A stretch of 64,000 nucleotides of DNA, taken from the NCBI RefSeq assembly GCF_000150275.1, contig NW_002060947.1, forward strand, positions 6,597,211 to 6,661,210. Direction: 5' to 3'. The position numbers were made by a program, and so were the translations under genes. Positions 1-13,620 of the stretch are shown one piece after another (the stretch's first letter is position 1; each line of letters opens with the position of its first letter). The notes under the pieces were generated by a model. It ran no database searches. It worked only from the letters and a program-made list of their open reading frames with translations, and was not told the origin of the DNA. Source of the DNA: Trichoplax adhaerens. Taxonomy: Eukaryota; Placozoa; Uniplacotomia; Trichoplacea; Trichoplacidae.

Positions 1-102
1 CCTGTCTTGTCACATTATAAGTGGTGGCTCATCATCGAAATACTGTTTGCTATATACGAGTATAATCCGATTCAAATTTAGATGCTCTACCGATCAGACA
101 GC

Positions 103-942
103 CATGAACTATTTTCATCACAACAAACATTCTACTACTGCAATTGGTCATTGTGATTAAGCTGAGCTCATCGACAGAACAAGAGAAGAAAGAACTCAAT
201 TACGATCGGATATATTGCAATAGTAATAATTTAATTTTCTCTTCCAACCTGACCTATTCCATTATACTGTCGTTATAGCTCGTCATGCACGTACTATTTT
301 CTATATAATCTAATTCAAAATTAGGTAACGATGAACTGTTTTTATCCGAGCAAAAAATCTACTACTATACTGCAATTAGACATTGTTATGAATCTAAGCT
401 CACCGCTAGAACAAGAAAAGAAAGAACTCGACTACGATCGGATATTTTGCAATAATAATGAGCTCATTTTCTCTTCCAACGTGACTTTGTTGCAGCCATC
501 ATCGACTAACTGCTTTCTATTTACTGCAATCGAACAGACTGTAGAAAATGATATCACTATAGTCAGTTTCATCAGGCTAAAACCCCATTTTTAATTTTAC
601 TACAGTAGTTGTTATTATTTTTCTTTCAATAGTCCGTAAATAAATAGGTAGAAATCAACAATAATGATAAAACGGAATTTTACGGAGGCAAGAGGAGCCA
701 TTTTTGTCTTTGTCAACGCAATTTCTAGCCGATGATTTGCTACCATGAGCTATTCCTCAACTCTATTTTTAATTTTACTACTGTAGTTGTCATTATTTTT
801 CTTTCAATAGTCCGTATATAAATAGGTAGAAATCAACAATAATGACAAAATGGAATTTTACAGAGGCAAGAGGAGCCTTTCTTGTCTTACTTTGTCAACG
901 CAATTTCTAGCCGATGATTTGCTACCATGACCTATTCCTCCA
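103..942. repeat. Two old local tandem duplications
   Basis: Two separate duplications lie here. The segment at about 103-260 is repeated, diverged, at about 331-490; both contain a GAACAAGA(A/G)AAGAAAGAACTC block and a CGATCGGATAT block. The segment at about 588-755 is repeated, much less diverged, at about 766-942; both contain AATAGTCCGTA and GCCGATGATTTGCTACCATGA. Open frames across copy 1 and copy 2 of the first pair are not conserved: the 87-codon frame at 331-594 is broken by a stop early in the paralogous copy. I therefore read these as non-coding duplications. Confidence 0.75.
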
Positions 943-1060
943 TCGTTGCGCATGCTATGCTGTCCACGCTTGACTCTGATTTAAGGATGGGCTCATCCAA
1001 CGTAGAGGAATAATTTTTTCCTTGATCGATCAATCAATCAATTGGCAATCGATCAACAAA

Positions 1061-1089
1061 ATGGATGAGGAAAATGACGTTATGACAGA
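1061..1089 (+). other. Possible isolated first coding exon
   Basis: An ATG in a favourable context (AAAATGG) opens ten codons (MDEENDVMT plus a split codon) and runs straight into a perfect donor GTAAGT at 1090. This is what a first coding exon looks like. I could not find a convincing partner exon downstream on this strand before the minus-strand gene that ends at 6460, so it may be chance. Confidence 0.22.
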
Positions 1090-4000
1090 GTAAGTTCGCT
1101 GCAAGATGTGCTTAGCCCCGCGATGGATTAATTAATTCAATTAATTAGTTCTTGTGATTGATTTGAAAGCTGGAGGGTAAATATTCCCGCAGCGATACTA
1201 GATTGCCAAGTGTTCGATACGTGCCTTCGTGTCCAGTCTAAAATCTATAATCCTATTCGTCCCATCGACATCGTCATGGCACCGTTGTATCCATCCATAA
1301 TATTACTGAAAAACCACCTAGCAACATCATCATGGATATCATTAACGGCTCATTTAGCTCATGATAACCTACTGAGCTACAGGTAGTGACTGTATATTTG
1401 CAACAACAGCCTTGCGATCCTTTGCTAATGGCTGCATGAAAATGAACTTAATTCAATTATCCCTTATTACTCTCCTATTCGAATTAAAAGCATTACAAAT
1501 TAATGGAGTCTATCAACCTTGTCATTCAACTTCTTTTATAGATTGCATATGGATAGTGCATGGCATTTTAGTTTCGGTTAAAATTATTATCCGTAAGCAT
1601 TTATTATCATCAATTAAGATTAAAGCATAAACATTTCTTTTAATTAGCAATGCCATTAAACTCCTCCTACTTGCTGTAGAATATATAGTGCATTGATAGT
1701 GAACAGTATGGCAGTTTATTCTCTAACAAATGATCCTTAAAAAGGGATGGTTTCTGCTGTACCATGGAACTGAAGAGTACATTAATCAGCTTGTACACAA
1801 GAATGGCGTGATCCAATGATTGATTTCAAGACGATTACTGTGCATTGAGTAAGCAATCAATCGTGGCCGCATTTTATTTGGGCCGCTTAAATCATCGCCA
1901 TACTTTACGTTGACTATTTAAATCGTGGTAACATTTTACTTGGGAAACTTAAATCATAACCATCATCTGCAGTACTTGGATCATTTCAATCATAGTCATG
2001 TTTGATTAGGGCCATTTAAATTGCGGCCACACTCTACTGATGTGCCATTTAAATTAAATTATGGCCACATTCTCCTTGGGCCATTTTAATCTGTACACGT
2101 GCAAACTACGGCCACGATCTGCAAAGGAAATTTATTAATTCCAAAAGAGAGTTACAGCGAGTTATCTTGGCTCTACACAGATGATGCACCCTGCAAAATC
2201 GAGGCATCGATAATTCTATCATTCGAGCTAGATTCTCTCCTCTGTTATGATAGAAATAGCAGCGGCAATGCTTTGATCATCAGAATTGAAAAATTAAATT
2301 ATTTGTGTATTGTTTTACGTTAACATGACGTAATTTGCTATGCGAACGCTGTCTACCACCTATACATCATGCCATTGGAATAACTAATAAAGCCTAAAGG
2401 CAAATGCTCAACTGGAATTTCTTTCTTAAGTTTCTTTCTGCTAATGACGCAGTACTGGATAACATGTTTAATTTCCCAATCGATCAAGCTTCTCCGTGTT
2501 CTATTAATTGTACACAGCTACTGCGAGCGCATTCTATCATCGCTTGTCTACATTCGTCCCTAACGTGCACTGCGCCATTTGAAATTGTTCGACATCAACA
2601 GCAATTTCATGAATATTGCAATAGTTGAGTTCCGAAGAGCTTATCAACGTTTACTTGAAAGAAAAGCAATATATATAGAATCGATGTAAAAACTTGAAGA
2701 GGAAAATGGTGTTTTTTCGTGTTTGATTACATTATTGACTGTTTTCCATCTCCTTGAACATGTTGACATATTAGCGCCTTTTGAAAGACCTAGTGGCAGA
2801 TCGCCGCGATACTATACAACTTTTGTTGATGATAATAGTTGTTATGAAATGTAGCAACCAATCGATGTTAATATTTTGTAATTCTTTTCAACGTGGACAT
2901 TGTTCATCCCTGCATCTACAATATTATTCTTCCATTTATTGATTAATCTGCAATCATGATTATAATGGTTAAATTAATTAAATTAAATTAATGATCGCGG
3001 ATCCACTTTGTCACGTGATAATTTAGTAATAACATGATAGTCATATGATAACTTGCAACAAGTTAGCGCCTAATGATTTCATCTTATTTCTTAACGTAGA
3101 GAGGAAAGCAGCTTGTTTCAGATAATTGGGAATACAGTAAAGTGAGCGCTAGCCGATTTCATCAGCTCGATTTCCTATGGTGGGCAAGGGCGAATGGCCA
3201 ACATTGATATCGAATAATTAAGCTACTTTGATCTATTGCTGTATGCTATTACGATATCGTTAGCATGCCGTCTAGATTGAGACCAATCTGGCCGAATCGA
3301 TCTATCCTTCGACGCGTAGATAGGCCGACTGGAAGAGTTTATTAAGTTGTAGCTGCCGATATTAGTTTAGTTTTAATGACATGTATATATACGCTGCAGC
3401 TAGGACACGCCACAATATTGATGCACAGGAGATGACTACATAATTATTATACGTGTACGGACAAGAACCGAATTGTTATTGCTAGATTGCATTACTCAGC
3501 AACTATGGTATAATATATTCATGCATACAGTATCAAAGGGATTAATGGGTAGTATTGTCTTTCGGCATAACATGTTTTGATGGAATCAATTAATTGTGCA
3601 TACAGTAGCAAGTGAATATTATTAAGCAGAATATACTCAATACTTAATTATAATTAAAAAGCGAAGTAGAGTGAACTAGCAGTCGAAAATGTAGTCTTGG
3701 TGCCTTCTGTTGACACAGTTCAACTGCAGTAGATATAGAACTTGCTAAAATTACTGTAGAATTCCAATAAAAATGTCTTAAAATCCAAGCTGCAAACTTG
3801 CGCGCTTAGCTTAAATCGTTTCTAGAATAAATATGCAGTAAAACTGTTACTATTCTTTCCATATGCTACAACTGCATTGCCTAATGAGCTAACACAGTAT
3901 CGTATCTACAATTCTATCCATTCCATTTTCTTTGATATTATTATTAGCAATATAAACTAGCCTCTTGTGTATTCACCTATGACGTGTAATATCTACCTAG

Positions 4001-6459
4001 ACAGCCAGAGTACGTTAATGGATATCGATAGAATATTCAGAAATCTCGAATTATTGCTATCAATTGAGTAATAAATTCCAATTTACATCTAACGAATATG
4101 GATAACTTTAGGAAGAGGAACAAATTATCAACTGACAACCGTAACGACTACAAAGCTACCGTTGTAGTAATGTTTCAAATATTAAAGGTGTGCAAGTGTA
4201 AATATGTTTGGATGATGGCTACAATAACATTCTGCTACAGTATTCGTACACATAAAACAATTTTGAATTATTACATCAGATATACATATAGATTTTAATT
4301 AATTGCAATACGCATACTGTCGATTCAAAATAGTAATCAAAAGCGGTACGCAAAAATTAGCCTTCCTATACAATTTTCTACAGCACTAGGACAATTTCCT
4401 AGAATTGGTTCGGATTCGGCCACTTGAAGAATGATGTACTTGAAGAATTTTAAGAGAATATAAAAGGTACCGCTTAAATATGATCCTAGCATTTGCCAAC
4501 AATTTAGCACTTTAACTAAATTTGCCTCACTATAACCGAAGCGATAGTATTATATATATATTAAGGCATCGATTAAAGCAGGAAGACAGCTCAAAGTACA
4601 GGAATAATTGTAAAACTTCATATAATTGCCAGGTTATCTATGCAACTTTGTTCAAATATCTTTTAGTAGTAGCATTTTTTACTGTTTTCGTAGTATTTTA
4701 GTTTCACAAATTTCTGGGAGATTAGAGCATTGTAAAGTACTTTCCAATAATGACATCCAAGACTAAATACTGTACTATAAGTTTACCTCAACAATTTGAA
4801 TAAGTTTCATGATAATATACGCCCATTACAATATCATGAAAGCAAATGAAGCCCAATGCTAAATTTCGTAAGTCTACTCCAGTAATTTGAGTAAATGCTA
4901 TATATGTAGTACTTGTACAGTACTTTCTAATCTAATTTTATCGCATATCGAATCTCACAAATCTACTCTAATAAGTTATCCTATTTTTGACTGTTTAAAA
5001 CAAAGATTAATGCTAAAATTTTGGTCGATATTTATCTCTAAGTTACAATCATTCATCAAGAATGTCTTTCTTAAATGGCCGGGAAACTATCTTGGCGATA
5101 GATATCATGCTACATCTATTGCAGCAAGTATTTACAGAAGTATACACCACTAAAATATATTGAAATACATTGTAAATAGCCATAAGATTATTTTACATAT
5201 TTCATACTTTATTACTTTCGGAATTTAAAATCTCAGCAATAATATATCAATTTAAGTCTACATTATTATACAGTATCATAGTAGAAATGATGACAATAAA
5301 TACCATCATTTATACAAGTAAACTGGATATTATTGACAGAGACCATAATATATAAATTGCAGAAAGTTTTTGAAGAAGTATATAGCAGAATAATACGAGA
5401 GAACTGTATCGCAAACATCAGTAAAATTATTCATAGAGCTATTACTCTATTGCATATTTTTTATCTGGATATAAGTTCCAGCGAGGTGAATTTGAATTAC
5501 AACCTACGAATAAGTTAGAATGGTAATTAACAACAGTTTACAGGTCTGGGGCAGCATCTCCAACTATCATGAATGAATTTATGTAGTTGCTATTTATTCT
5601 GATATCCACGTTAGTATCTTATGTTTGAAATTTTAAACTATCGGTAAATTGCCGATATGCTTAACGTTTATATCATAAAAATGTTACAGTTTACTAAATG
5701 ATACTAGTAATAGATGATAGGAAAGAAACCGTTACTATGATATAGCTTTGATCTAGAACTGGCATATCTTTCGCTAAGCCAATCACTTTATTGGTAATAT
5801 AGGTGGTAGTAAATGGGAAAGTGGAATAGGATAATTAAAGCTTGAGAAATGCCGAATTAGGTATATACTCCGCAATTTTTTATTTACTGACATTAGTATC
5901 CTTATAGTTTGTGCTTTCATTTAGCCACTACTCTGGTTATGCCTAGATGGAATTGAATTTGCAATCAACTTCGTAATCATTCTTGAATTCTTTCAAATCT
6001 CTGCAATATTCCATTGTTTGACATAAGTTAGATTAAAATTAAATAAACTTACAATCTTCAATTTACTTTAGCATGTCATAGCCGTCATTCTATTATTAAC
6101 ATAGTCAAATTTTAAAAATAAAAGTACTGGATAGTGAAAAGCATCATAGTTAATTTTTTAATCCTTAAAAGGTTCGCCAACGTATATTTTAGTTTGCAAA
6201 GTAGTGGTTTATACAGAAAGGCTTAAATAAGATCAAACTGTTTGCTTCTGGGATATAATTTAACTTAATTAGAAGAAAAATAATAAAAAATTTACTATAA
6301 TTTAATTTAGGTTACCGAGTTTAAGGCTAATTCTTTTTGAAATAAATTTTCTTCAATCTATTAAATTGCATTTTTATCTATAATCAACAATTAATGATCA
6401 AGAAATGGAAAACATAGTTAGTCAATATAATTTATAGAGCCATCTATAAATTTAGAGAA
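1090..6459. other. Gene-poor stretch with decayed repeats
   Basis: No gene is supported here. At about 1855-2100 there are five or six degenerate copies of a 40-60 base unit built around GGGCCATTTAAAT and TGGCCACA, a decayed minisatellite. The open frames of 60-90 codons (2099-2323, 2404-2628, 4098-4298, 4887-5153) have no recognisable motif. One segment at 5342-5488 is bounded by a CAG acceptor and a GTGAAT donor and encodes a leucine/isoleucine-rich helix-like stretch (about 48 residues, starting TIIYKLQKVFEEVY). It could be an exon, but no neighbour exon was found. Confidence 0.5.
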
Positions 6460-8848
6460 TTATTGCTCTAAAATATTCTTAATTGGTATATACGTGTATA
6501 CCCAGTCTAAACTTGGTCTCTCTAGATCGTCATCATGTAAACAATAATTGGCCAAAGAAAGTAAATCTCTTCGAAAAGTTCTTTTAGTTACTGTAAATTT
6601 TCTTTTTGCCCATTTAATTTTACTATCTTTCAATCTCCAATTATTCCATTGCTGATGATCCGATAATAAATCACGCTAGAGCAGAGCATAAAATTACAAG
6701 TGATCACTTTGACATCAACTATATTTTAATGCATATATCACAAATAGCACAAGGACATTTATTATAAGCCGATTACACATAGACTGTTTTAAACCACAAT
6801 AAATTATATGAATTGTAAGTATACTTCTTCACGATTCATGCAAAATTTTAAAATAGAAATCAATTAAGCAAGCGAATATTTAAATTTGCATCTGCAAGGA
6901 TACAAACGACGACTTACTGTATATTGTGGATCATCATCAGGCAAATATGGTTCATCGCCACTAATCATGACAATTAAAATCTTACGTGGAAGATTATAAA
7001 ATAGGCCATTAGAGTTTAAGGAAGAGTTATGAATAAGTAATATCAATTTTGTAACTTTCTTAGCGCGAAAATATGAAAACGCTTTAAAGGAAAATTTCGA
7101 TTAAACACTTTAGTACTATTAAATCTTTAACCTGACTATTCACATATGATTTTATAAGTATCTAGAAATAACTTACTGCACCAAAGCTATAAACATCATT
7201 TGATGAAATCACTTTGCCATCGAAAGCTTGAGTGGAAATGTATCCAAGTTTCCCTTGCTTTGCTAGTGTATCTTCATCACAATCTTTCATACCCTTATTA
7301 ACATAGGGTAATAAACTATAGTAGCCACCATGGCTTAGCTTTGTGGTAATGTAAGAGGAACCATTAAGAAGAACATTCCGACTAGTATTGATTAATAAGA
7401 AGTACTAATCAAATTAAGATTAACGAGCAGATAAGAGTTCAAAGTTTACAAGATTCCTTGGATGAATATATAACTTATCGAGAACAATGCCATAGTTAAA
7501 TCTTTCAAATAATTACTAGCCATAAACTAATGTTATGTTTCTCATTTGTCTTTACCTTGTTAAATTGTTATGAACAATTTTATTACTATGCAGATAGTGA
7601 AGGCCATCTAAAATTTCATTTAAAATGGAGAATCTTTGAAGGCATGTTAGAATTTGATCATCTCTCTATTTAAGTAGAAAATATCAATTTTAACCTTATT
7701 ATCCCAAAAATACTCCAGCAAAACATAAAGAAAGCGGGAAATATCGTTCTTGTATTTGTATTAAAGGAAAGTTTAATATATTTCCATTACTAGTTTAGTC
7801 GTACCGATTTTATGCGTTTATATAAACTACTTGAGCAATATTCTTCTAGTACGCCATGGAATTCAAAATCACGGTAATATGCAAATATTTCAACCAGATG
7901 ATCAAAGTGGAAGCTATGAGAATACAAGAAATTGGAATAGTAAGCAAAGACTAATAGATGACATGTGGAATATGCAAGAAATCACACGATCATATCAATT
8001 TTAGCTATATAAGTCACCTTTTCAGCTTATCGACACTTTGTTTTATTTCATCTTTATTAGATTCATGATCAAATGGTATAACCTTGAAAATAATTTAAAT
8101 GATCTCATTAAACGTGAATATGAAGCAGGAATATAAAAGTTAAAAGTGAATGACGGTAGTAATAATTACGATAATAATAGAAGTATAATAAAAGATTGGT
8201 GGCTTACATTTAAATCCCAGGACTTAAATATATAGTGATCTTCATCGTAAGGCAAATCATGGATTGTTCCAAAATAGCCAGCGCCTAGAGATTTCTTTAA
8301 TGTGTCTGATACAACCTAATGCAATAATTTCATAGTTAGAAATAGGATTTATTTTGATTTATAGTATATGGGCTCAGAAAGGAGCAGACGTAAATCATTA
8401 ATTATGAAATGCCTTGCTGCTACAGTTGATAACAAAATAGCAATATTAAAAGATACATTCTTTATGCCATTATGATCGATGGCAGTGTTTCAACAGAATA
8501 ATAGCCAGTGAAACAAGTCAGAATAACTTACATCTTTAGGTGGTAATTCTTCATCTTTAACATCATATCTTGTTAAACCACGACGGCGACCGAAAAAGTC
8601 TTCACCACCGCTTAATAACCTAATGGTTTCATCTTTATCTTCATTCTGATTAAATCATATAAAAATACTTTACTATTGTGACATTAAGTTAAGCCAATTT
8701 TCATCATTAAATTGATTGAATTGATGTTCATAAAATAAATAGTCAGTTTCAGTCTTACACAAGTCCAACAGCAGTAAGTGCATCCTGATTCTGATTTAGG
8801 TTCATCAAGGCCGTCAAAGACGCTTTTATTGATTGGATTCAGAGACAT
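6460..8848 (-). CDS. Protein-kinase-fold pseudokinase, nine exons, 385 aa
   Basis: I rebuilt nine exons on the minus strand: 8848-8759, 8645-8532, 8315-8208, 8082-8018, 7913-7805, 7665-7556, 7381-7177, 7058-6918 and 6675-6460. All introns are GT-AG, all phases agree, and the frame gives 385 residues. The N-terminus holds a cysteine cluster (CTYCCWTC, about residues 23-30) that could be lipid-modified. The kinase fold begins with an intact glycine loop GAGYFG (79-84) and a plausible beta-3 lysine (K99, IFKSW). It continues with a hinge-like LEEYCSSSLY and LHYLHSNKIVH, and ends with DVYSFGA (about 261-267) and a final helix LERPSLDW. The catalytic loop reads HNNLTSRN (194-201) instead of HRDLxxxN, and the DFG position reads SHG (215-217). 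The catalytic aspartate and the metal-binding aspartate are therefore both gone. The SRNVLL form resembles tyrosine-kinase and TKL kinases. No transmembrane segment or ectodomain was found. Inactivity is inferred from family knowledge; a family name is not possible from sequence alone. Confidence 0.85.
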
Positions 8849-10779
8849 TGCGGTATCTTATACGAATATAACTAGGATAATAATACTGAAGTTAACCTAG
8901 GCCGTAAAGCATAAAGAAATGATAAACTGTGTAAATGATTATGGATTACACCGTAGGATAAAAGTGCTATAAATCATCACAGAAGATACGGGGAAATGAA
9001 GTGTAAAAAATAATTGAAATATCAGTTTAAATTCCAAAGCAAAAATAGAACATCATATAGAGTGGTAGATAATGAAAAGAAGAATATCATTGATTGGAAA
9101 AAGATATCTTGTAAATGAATCTATTTCGAAATAAAATGTACTTTACACGTGAAATAATTAATATTTCGTGCTACTAAAAGTGCCAGCTGGCATTAAAATT
9201 TCTCATCCAATTTATGATGATGGCTATAACATCCCGTAATATCGTTGGAAATATTGTGAATTTCTAACAAATGCATACGGTAGTTCAATTCATTCTGTAA
9301 TAAGAGATGCGGAAGATAATATTTTTCATGGTTATTTACTCATAATGTACAGCTGCTAAGGTTTCATTAAAATTTTACAAATCTGATTGAGTAAATAAAC
9401 GAGAGTTAAAAATATGTTTAAACGTGCGTTGATGCTACTATTTCTATAATTAGATTTGGTATAGTAAATTGATATAATATTTAGAAACGTGGATGATCAT
9501 TTACAGACATCTTATATAAGTAATAGTTTAATTACTATCATCAACGGGTAATGCGATTTGATGAAGATAGTATATGCCTTGTAATTACTGATTTATTGCT
9601 GTCAAAGCCTTCCCTATTCATCTAGTTAACTAGAAGCTGCTAGAAATAATGATTGATTATATAATTATTATTGAATTCAAGGCAACGCATAAAATATGAA
9701 TACATAGCAGGCGATTAATAGGGAATACATTTTAGACGTCCAGGATAAAGTCAAAGTTGCTTTACAACATTATTCTATCCTGTAGCAATCCCTTACGTTA
9801 ATAAAAACAATAAATTGGGTATTTATTCCGAGATTTATGAAGGTCTATCGGTAATTGATAACTAGTTAATAAATGATAAAATCTTTAAATAAATTACAAG
9901 TTCACTATTTTAATAGTAAATTAATTCTTTTAGTGATAATCTACTGGAAAACTACCTAGGCTGTGGTAGGCCATGTTCTATATGCTCGTTGATTAAATGG
10001 GTTGAAAAATACAACTCTAAAAATGTTTTTAATAGCTTTCAATCTACCAGTGAATCAAATCCTTTCAATCTTCAAAACTGTCATTAATTAATTGAGATTC
10101 TACTTTACATTGATTATTTATAAGAGTAACTAATTGCTTGGGAATTGATAACGATTGCTATTATCGTATATGGATCAAACGTTTGATACGCCAAGTTAAA
10201 AGGCTTACATTCAAACCATTAATTAATTATAGTTATGATAAGATGAAAGTGATTTACTTTTCTCTTGGTTACATTTTAATGCGACAGCAACTAGTTATTT
10301 CATCTGATTATTATCGTTAGGAAACTTACGCGTTGTTTCTGGAATTTCAGCTTAACTACTGCCAAAGCTTAACCAATATCTAATTCATGAAAGAGGAAAC
10401 TTTTTGAAGGAAAATGAAAAACACGCAGAAATTATAGATGACGTGATGGTTAGACGTATAGCTTAACGAAAAATTATTCTAATTAGAACAGTATTAGACA
10501 CTGCAACGACAATAAGATAATTTACAGGATTTTAGATTCTACTATTGCATACCAATGCTTTGATTGGTATCACGTGGCGGAATTATTGGATTAAATTGAA
10601 CTAAGTAGTACAAATAGTTAATTAACTTATTTCTGACGTTAATGAGATACTGTTACTTCTATTAGTAATTTACGACTTCCATTTGGGCTTGATAAGTAAA
10701 CAGATATCCTGATTGGTGGCACTAATTATTTGAGTTGATTGTATAATTGAGCTAAATCAACAACGATAGTAGTGCTAAT
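8849..10779. other. Intergenic, no gene seen
   Basis: This is AT-rich sequence upstream of the minus-strand pseudokinase gene, so its promoter should lie just above 8848. No exon chain, RNA gene or clear repeat could be supported. The 60-codon frame at 10138-10320 has no motif or splice context. Confidence 0.5.
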
Positions 10780-11720
10780 TCTTTAGCGTTATGATGTTAG
10801 GAATGTATCAAACTAGATGATCGATTTTCAATATTTTCAATATTATGATTTCCAATTTCAATCGATTGAAATTTAATATAGTACGGTAGTATTAACTCGT
10901 TAGTGTTATTCTAACTACAATATAGTAACATATATGGCAGATTTCAGATATGTGCGACGTGATGGTTTTCTTTCCAATCGATTAAAAGTCAGTATAGTAG
11001 TATTAGCTTTCGCTCTTGCGCGCTTCATTATAACTAAAATAGTGCAACATGAAGGACATTTACTTAGAAATGCATAAAATGTGATGCTTTTGCTATTGAT
11101 CGGTTCAAATTAAGGATGCTAGCATTTGGTCTCTCGTGTTTTTACAACTAGAGTAGAGCAGCTTGAAGGATAGTTTTTTAAAATAGTGTAACATGAAGGA
11201 CATTTACTTAGAAATGCATAAAATGTGATGCTTTTGCTATTGATCGGTTCAAATTAAGGATGCTAGCATTTGGTCTCTCGTGTTTTTACAACTAGAGTAG
11301 AGCAGCTTGAAGGATAGTTTTTAGAAAAGTGTAGTATGTAGACTTTCCTTTTAATCGGCTGGAATTTAGTATGGGCAGTATAAACTCTCTGGTGTTCTTA
11401 TTCTAGAATATAGCAATGTACTGTACAGGTTTTAAATATGTGTAATGTGATAGCTTCCCGTTGAATCGGTTGGAAGTTAGTATGCTAGTATTAATTTTAA
11501 TGTCATTCTAAATAAATTATAGCAACATACATAAGAACAGTTTGGGAGATTTGTAATACGATGACTTTGTTTTCAATTGGTAGTTAAATAGTCTAGTAAA
11601 GCCAACGTTTTAGTATTCTTATTCAACTAGGATGTATGTAAGTAGGCGTATAAGATTGATTTTAGAGATGTGCTATGTGATCTTATTCTTTTCAATTTAT
11701 TGTAATCGCTCTCGTATCAA
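10780..11720. repeat. Degenerate tandem array, about 115-base unit
   Basis: About eight or nine diverged copies of one unit follow each other. Each copy contains a CAATCGATTG/ATCGGTT-like block, then AGTATxxTAGTATTA, then a TATAGCAACAT-like block and a GTGATG end. Two neighbouring copies are nearly identical and offset by 144 bases (about 11036-11179 and 11180-11323, both with GAAGGACATTTACTTAGAAA). This shows recent local amplification inside an otherwise old array. No coding potential is seen. Confidence 0.75.
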
Positions 11721-13280
11721 CCAAATAGGATAGACATCGGCCATCTATCCCTTGTTTCATGAGATGGTTGAAGATTTTAAATAGATGAACTATTCAGACA
11801 TTAGTCCATGAAAAAAATCAACCTTCTTCCAATTCCTACAAAAAGGATTCATGAAAATTGACCATTTTTGTTCAAGAAGCAGGTCATTGCCTGTTGTACC
11901 CGTATATGCATCTTACTGTCTAGGTCTCTGTTTTATGCGTGTATGGTTATGCAATGATGGAAATGATAACTACGTCGTATCTGCTTGTATTATTTCTGCA
12001 ATGCTGTACAGACATTGGGCAAGCAATACAATTACAACACACGTACAGCATTCAGCTAGTTGCCTTGTTCATCCCTACGTCTAACTAAGGGTATATCTGT
12101 CCTACAACGGTATGAAAGCCTGAAATCTCTTCCATTGCCGCAATCTTAAGGTTGGATAACATGATATTCTACCTTGGTGATGCATCCCTCATCCGATCCT
12201 TGCGCTTACGTTAATATGGGACTGTCTCAAATTCGCCCTAAAACAGTGCTATGATTTTCTGTCCAAGGGCTGCAGCATTGTACCATGTACCCGTATTTTC
12301 TTCAATCTCAGGCTGTATAGTATACAGTATTGTTACTTACTATTGTAGATTATGACGAACAATTTAGCAAAGAAGTAAAATTAAAACATTTGTGTAGCGA
12401 ATAATCACCTGAAAGTCCATATTGAAGCTAACTGAGTTGATGATGGAATGCATAGGAAATTCTCTATAGAGAAACGAGCTAACATCGCACTGCAAATAAT
12501 ATACGCATGCATAATCACTAACAATAGTAGTCTGATTCGATTTTTATTCGAAGTTTTCGATATCCTACACTATAACGTATCTTTATTTATTTCATTTTTA
12601 TTATTGTAAATGAGTAGTATCCTCTTCAGGAGAAATTTGAGTATATAATGCTGTAGACCTAACTGTACAGTATATTATAGTAATCTGGGATGTCGAACTG
12701 AACTGATTGTGAACACTAAACAGGTGCTTCGATTACTAACATTGATCGCTGATGATAATGCGTACAGAAACGTAACAATAACGTAATTCAACTAGAACAG
12801 TATAGCAGTCTATCTCTCTCTCTCTACTTGTACCTGACTGACTTAGGGTAATAAAGTTCTCTTCTCTAAAATAACTCTCTCTCTGGTCTACAGTCTATAA
12901 GCAGAAAGACATCTTTGATTACAGGGGCAGCTGACTAACGTAGTTGGCTGGTCAATTGATTGTCATCGATCGTTATAGTAGCTTATAGTACTTGTGTACA
13001 GGTACAGACGTACAGACTGACAGGGGAGTGGAAATGACCAGCAAAAAGGGTTTGTCGTTATGGCTGATCGAGGAGGACGATTTCGCTTCCCTCTCTCTCT
13101 CTCTCTCTCTTTGCTTGCTCAACAAAAAGCAAACACTGCAGTCTACGAGTGCAGTTATGATGGTACGTTCAATAAAAAAATACAGGCGTTGAAGACAGTA
13201 GGAGTGACCAGCAACTATTGCACAGTGGACATGCATACCTCCAAACTTCATGAACACCGATTCTGAAATGATTTGACTTT
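11721..13280. other. Intergenic with CT microsatellites
   Basis: No gene is supported. Short CT repeats occur at about 12812-12824, 12874-12884 and a longer one at 13090-13112. The overlapping open frames at 12973-13266 are products of the CT repeat. The 77-codon frame at 11851-12084 has no recognisable motif. Confidence 0.5.
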
Positions 13281-13620
13281 AGGTAAATTTGTAGTCCGTG
13301 TGCTTCTACGATCCTGGAAATAACATCAATTGAACTAATGATTGCTCGTACGTGCGTACAATATCCTCAAATAACGATGATTAGTAAGATAGGTAAATTT
13401 GTAGTCCGTGACCGTGTGCTTCTACGATCCAGAAAATAACATCAATTGAACTAATAATTGCTCGTACGTGCGTACAATATCCTCAAATAACGATGATTAG
13501 TAAGATAGGTAAATTTGTAGTCCGTGTGCTTCTACGATCCAGGAAATAACATCAATTGAACTAATGATTGCTCGTACGTGCGTACAATATCCTCGAATAA
13601 CGATCATTAGTAAGATAGGA
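13281..13620. repeat. Three near-identical tandem copies of 110-116 bases
   Basis: Copies start at 13281, 13391 and 13507, each with AGGTAAATTTGTAGTCCGTG. They differ by single bases and by a 6-base insertion (ACCGTG) in the middle copy. Each copy carries CTCGTACGTGCGTACAA, a CpG-containing near-palindrome. The high identity points to recent amplification. Confidence 0.9.

Noticed and set aside
331-594. An 87-codon open frame near the left edge
   Set aside because: The duplicated copy at 103-260 does not keep the frame, there is no motif and no splice context.
13090-13112. Possible CRISPR-like or regulatory repeat
   Set aside because: It is a plain CT microsatellite without spaced repeats; CRISPR arrays are not expected in this eukaryotic sequence.
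12973-13266. Three overlapping frames with Ser/Leu or Arg/Glu runs
   Set aside because: The runs are translations of a CT microsatellite.
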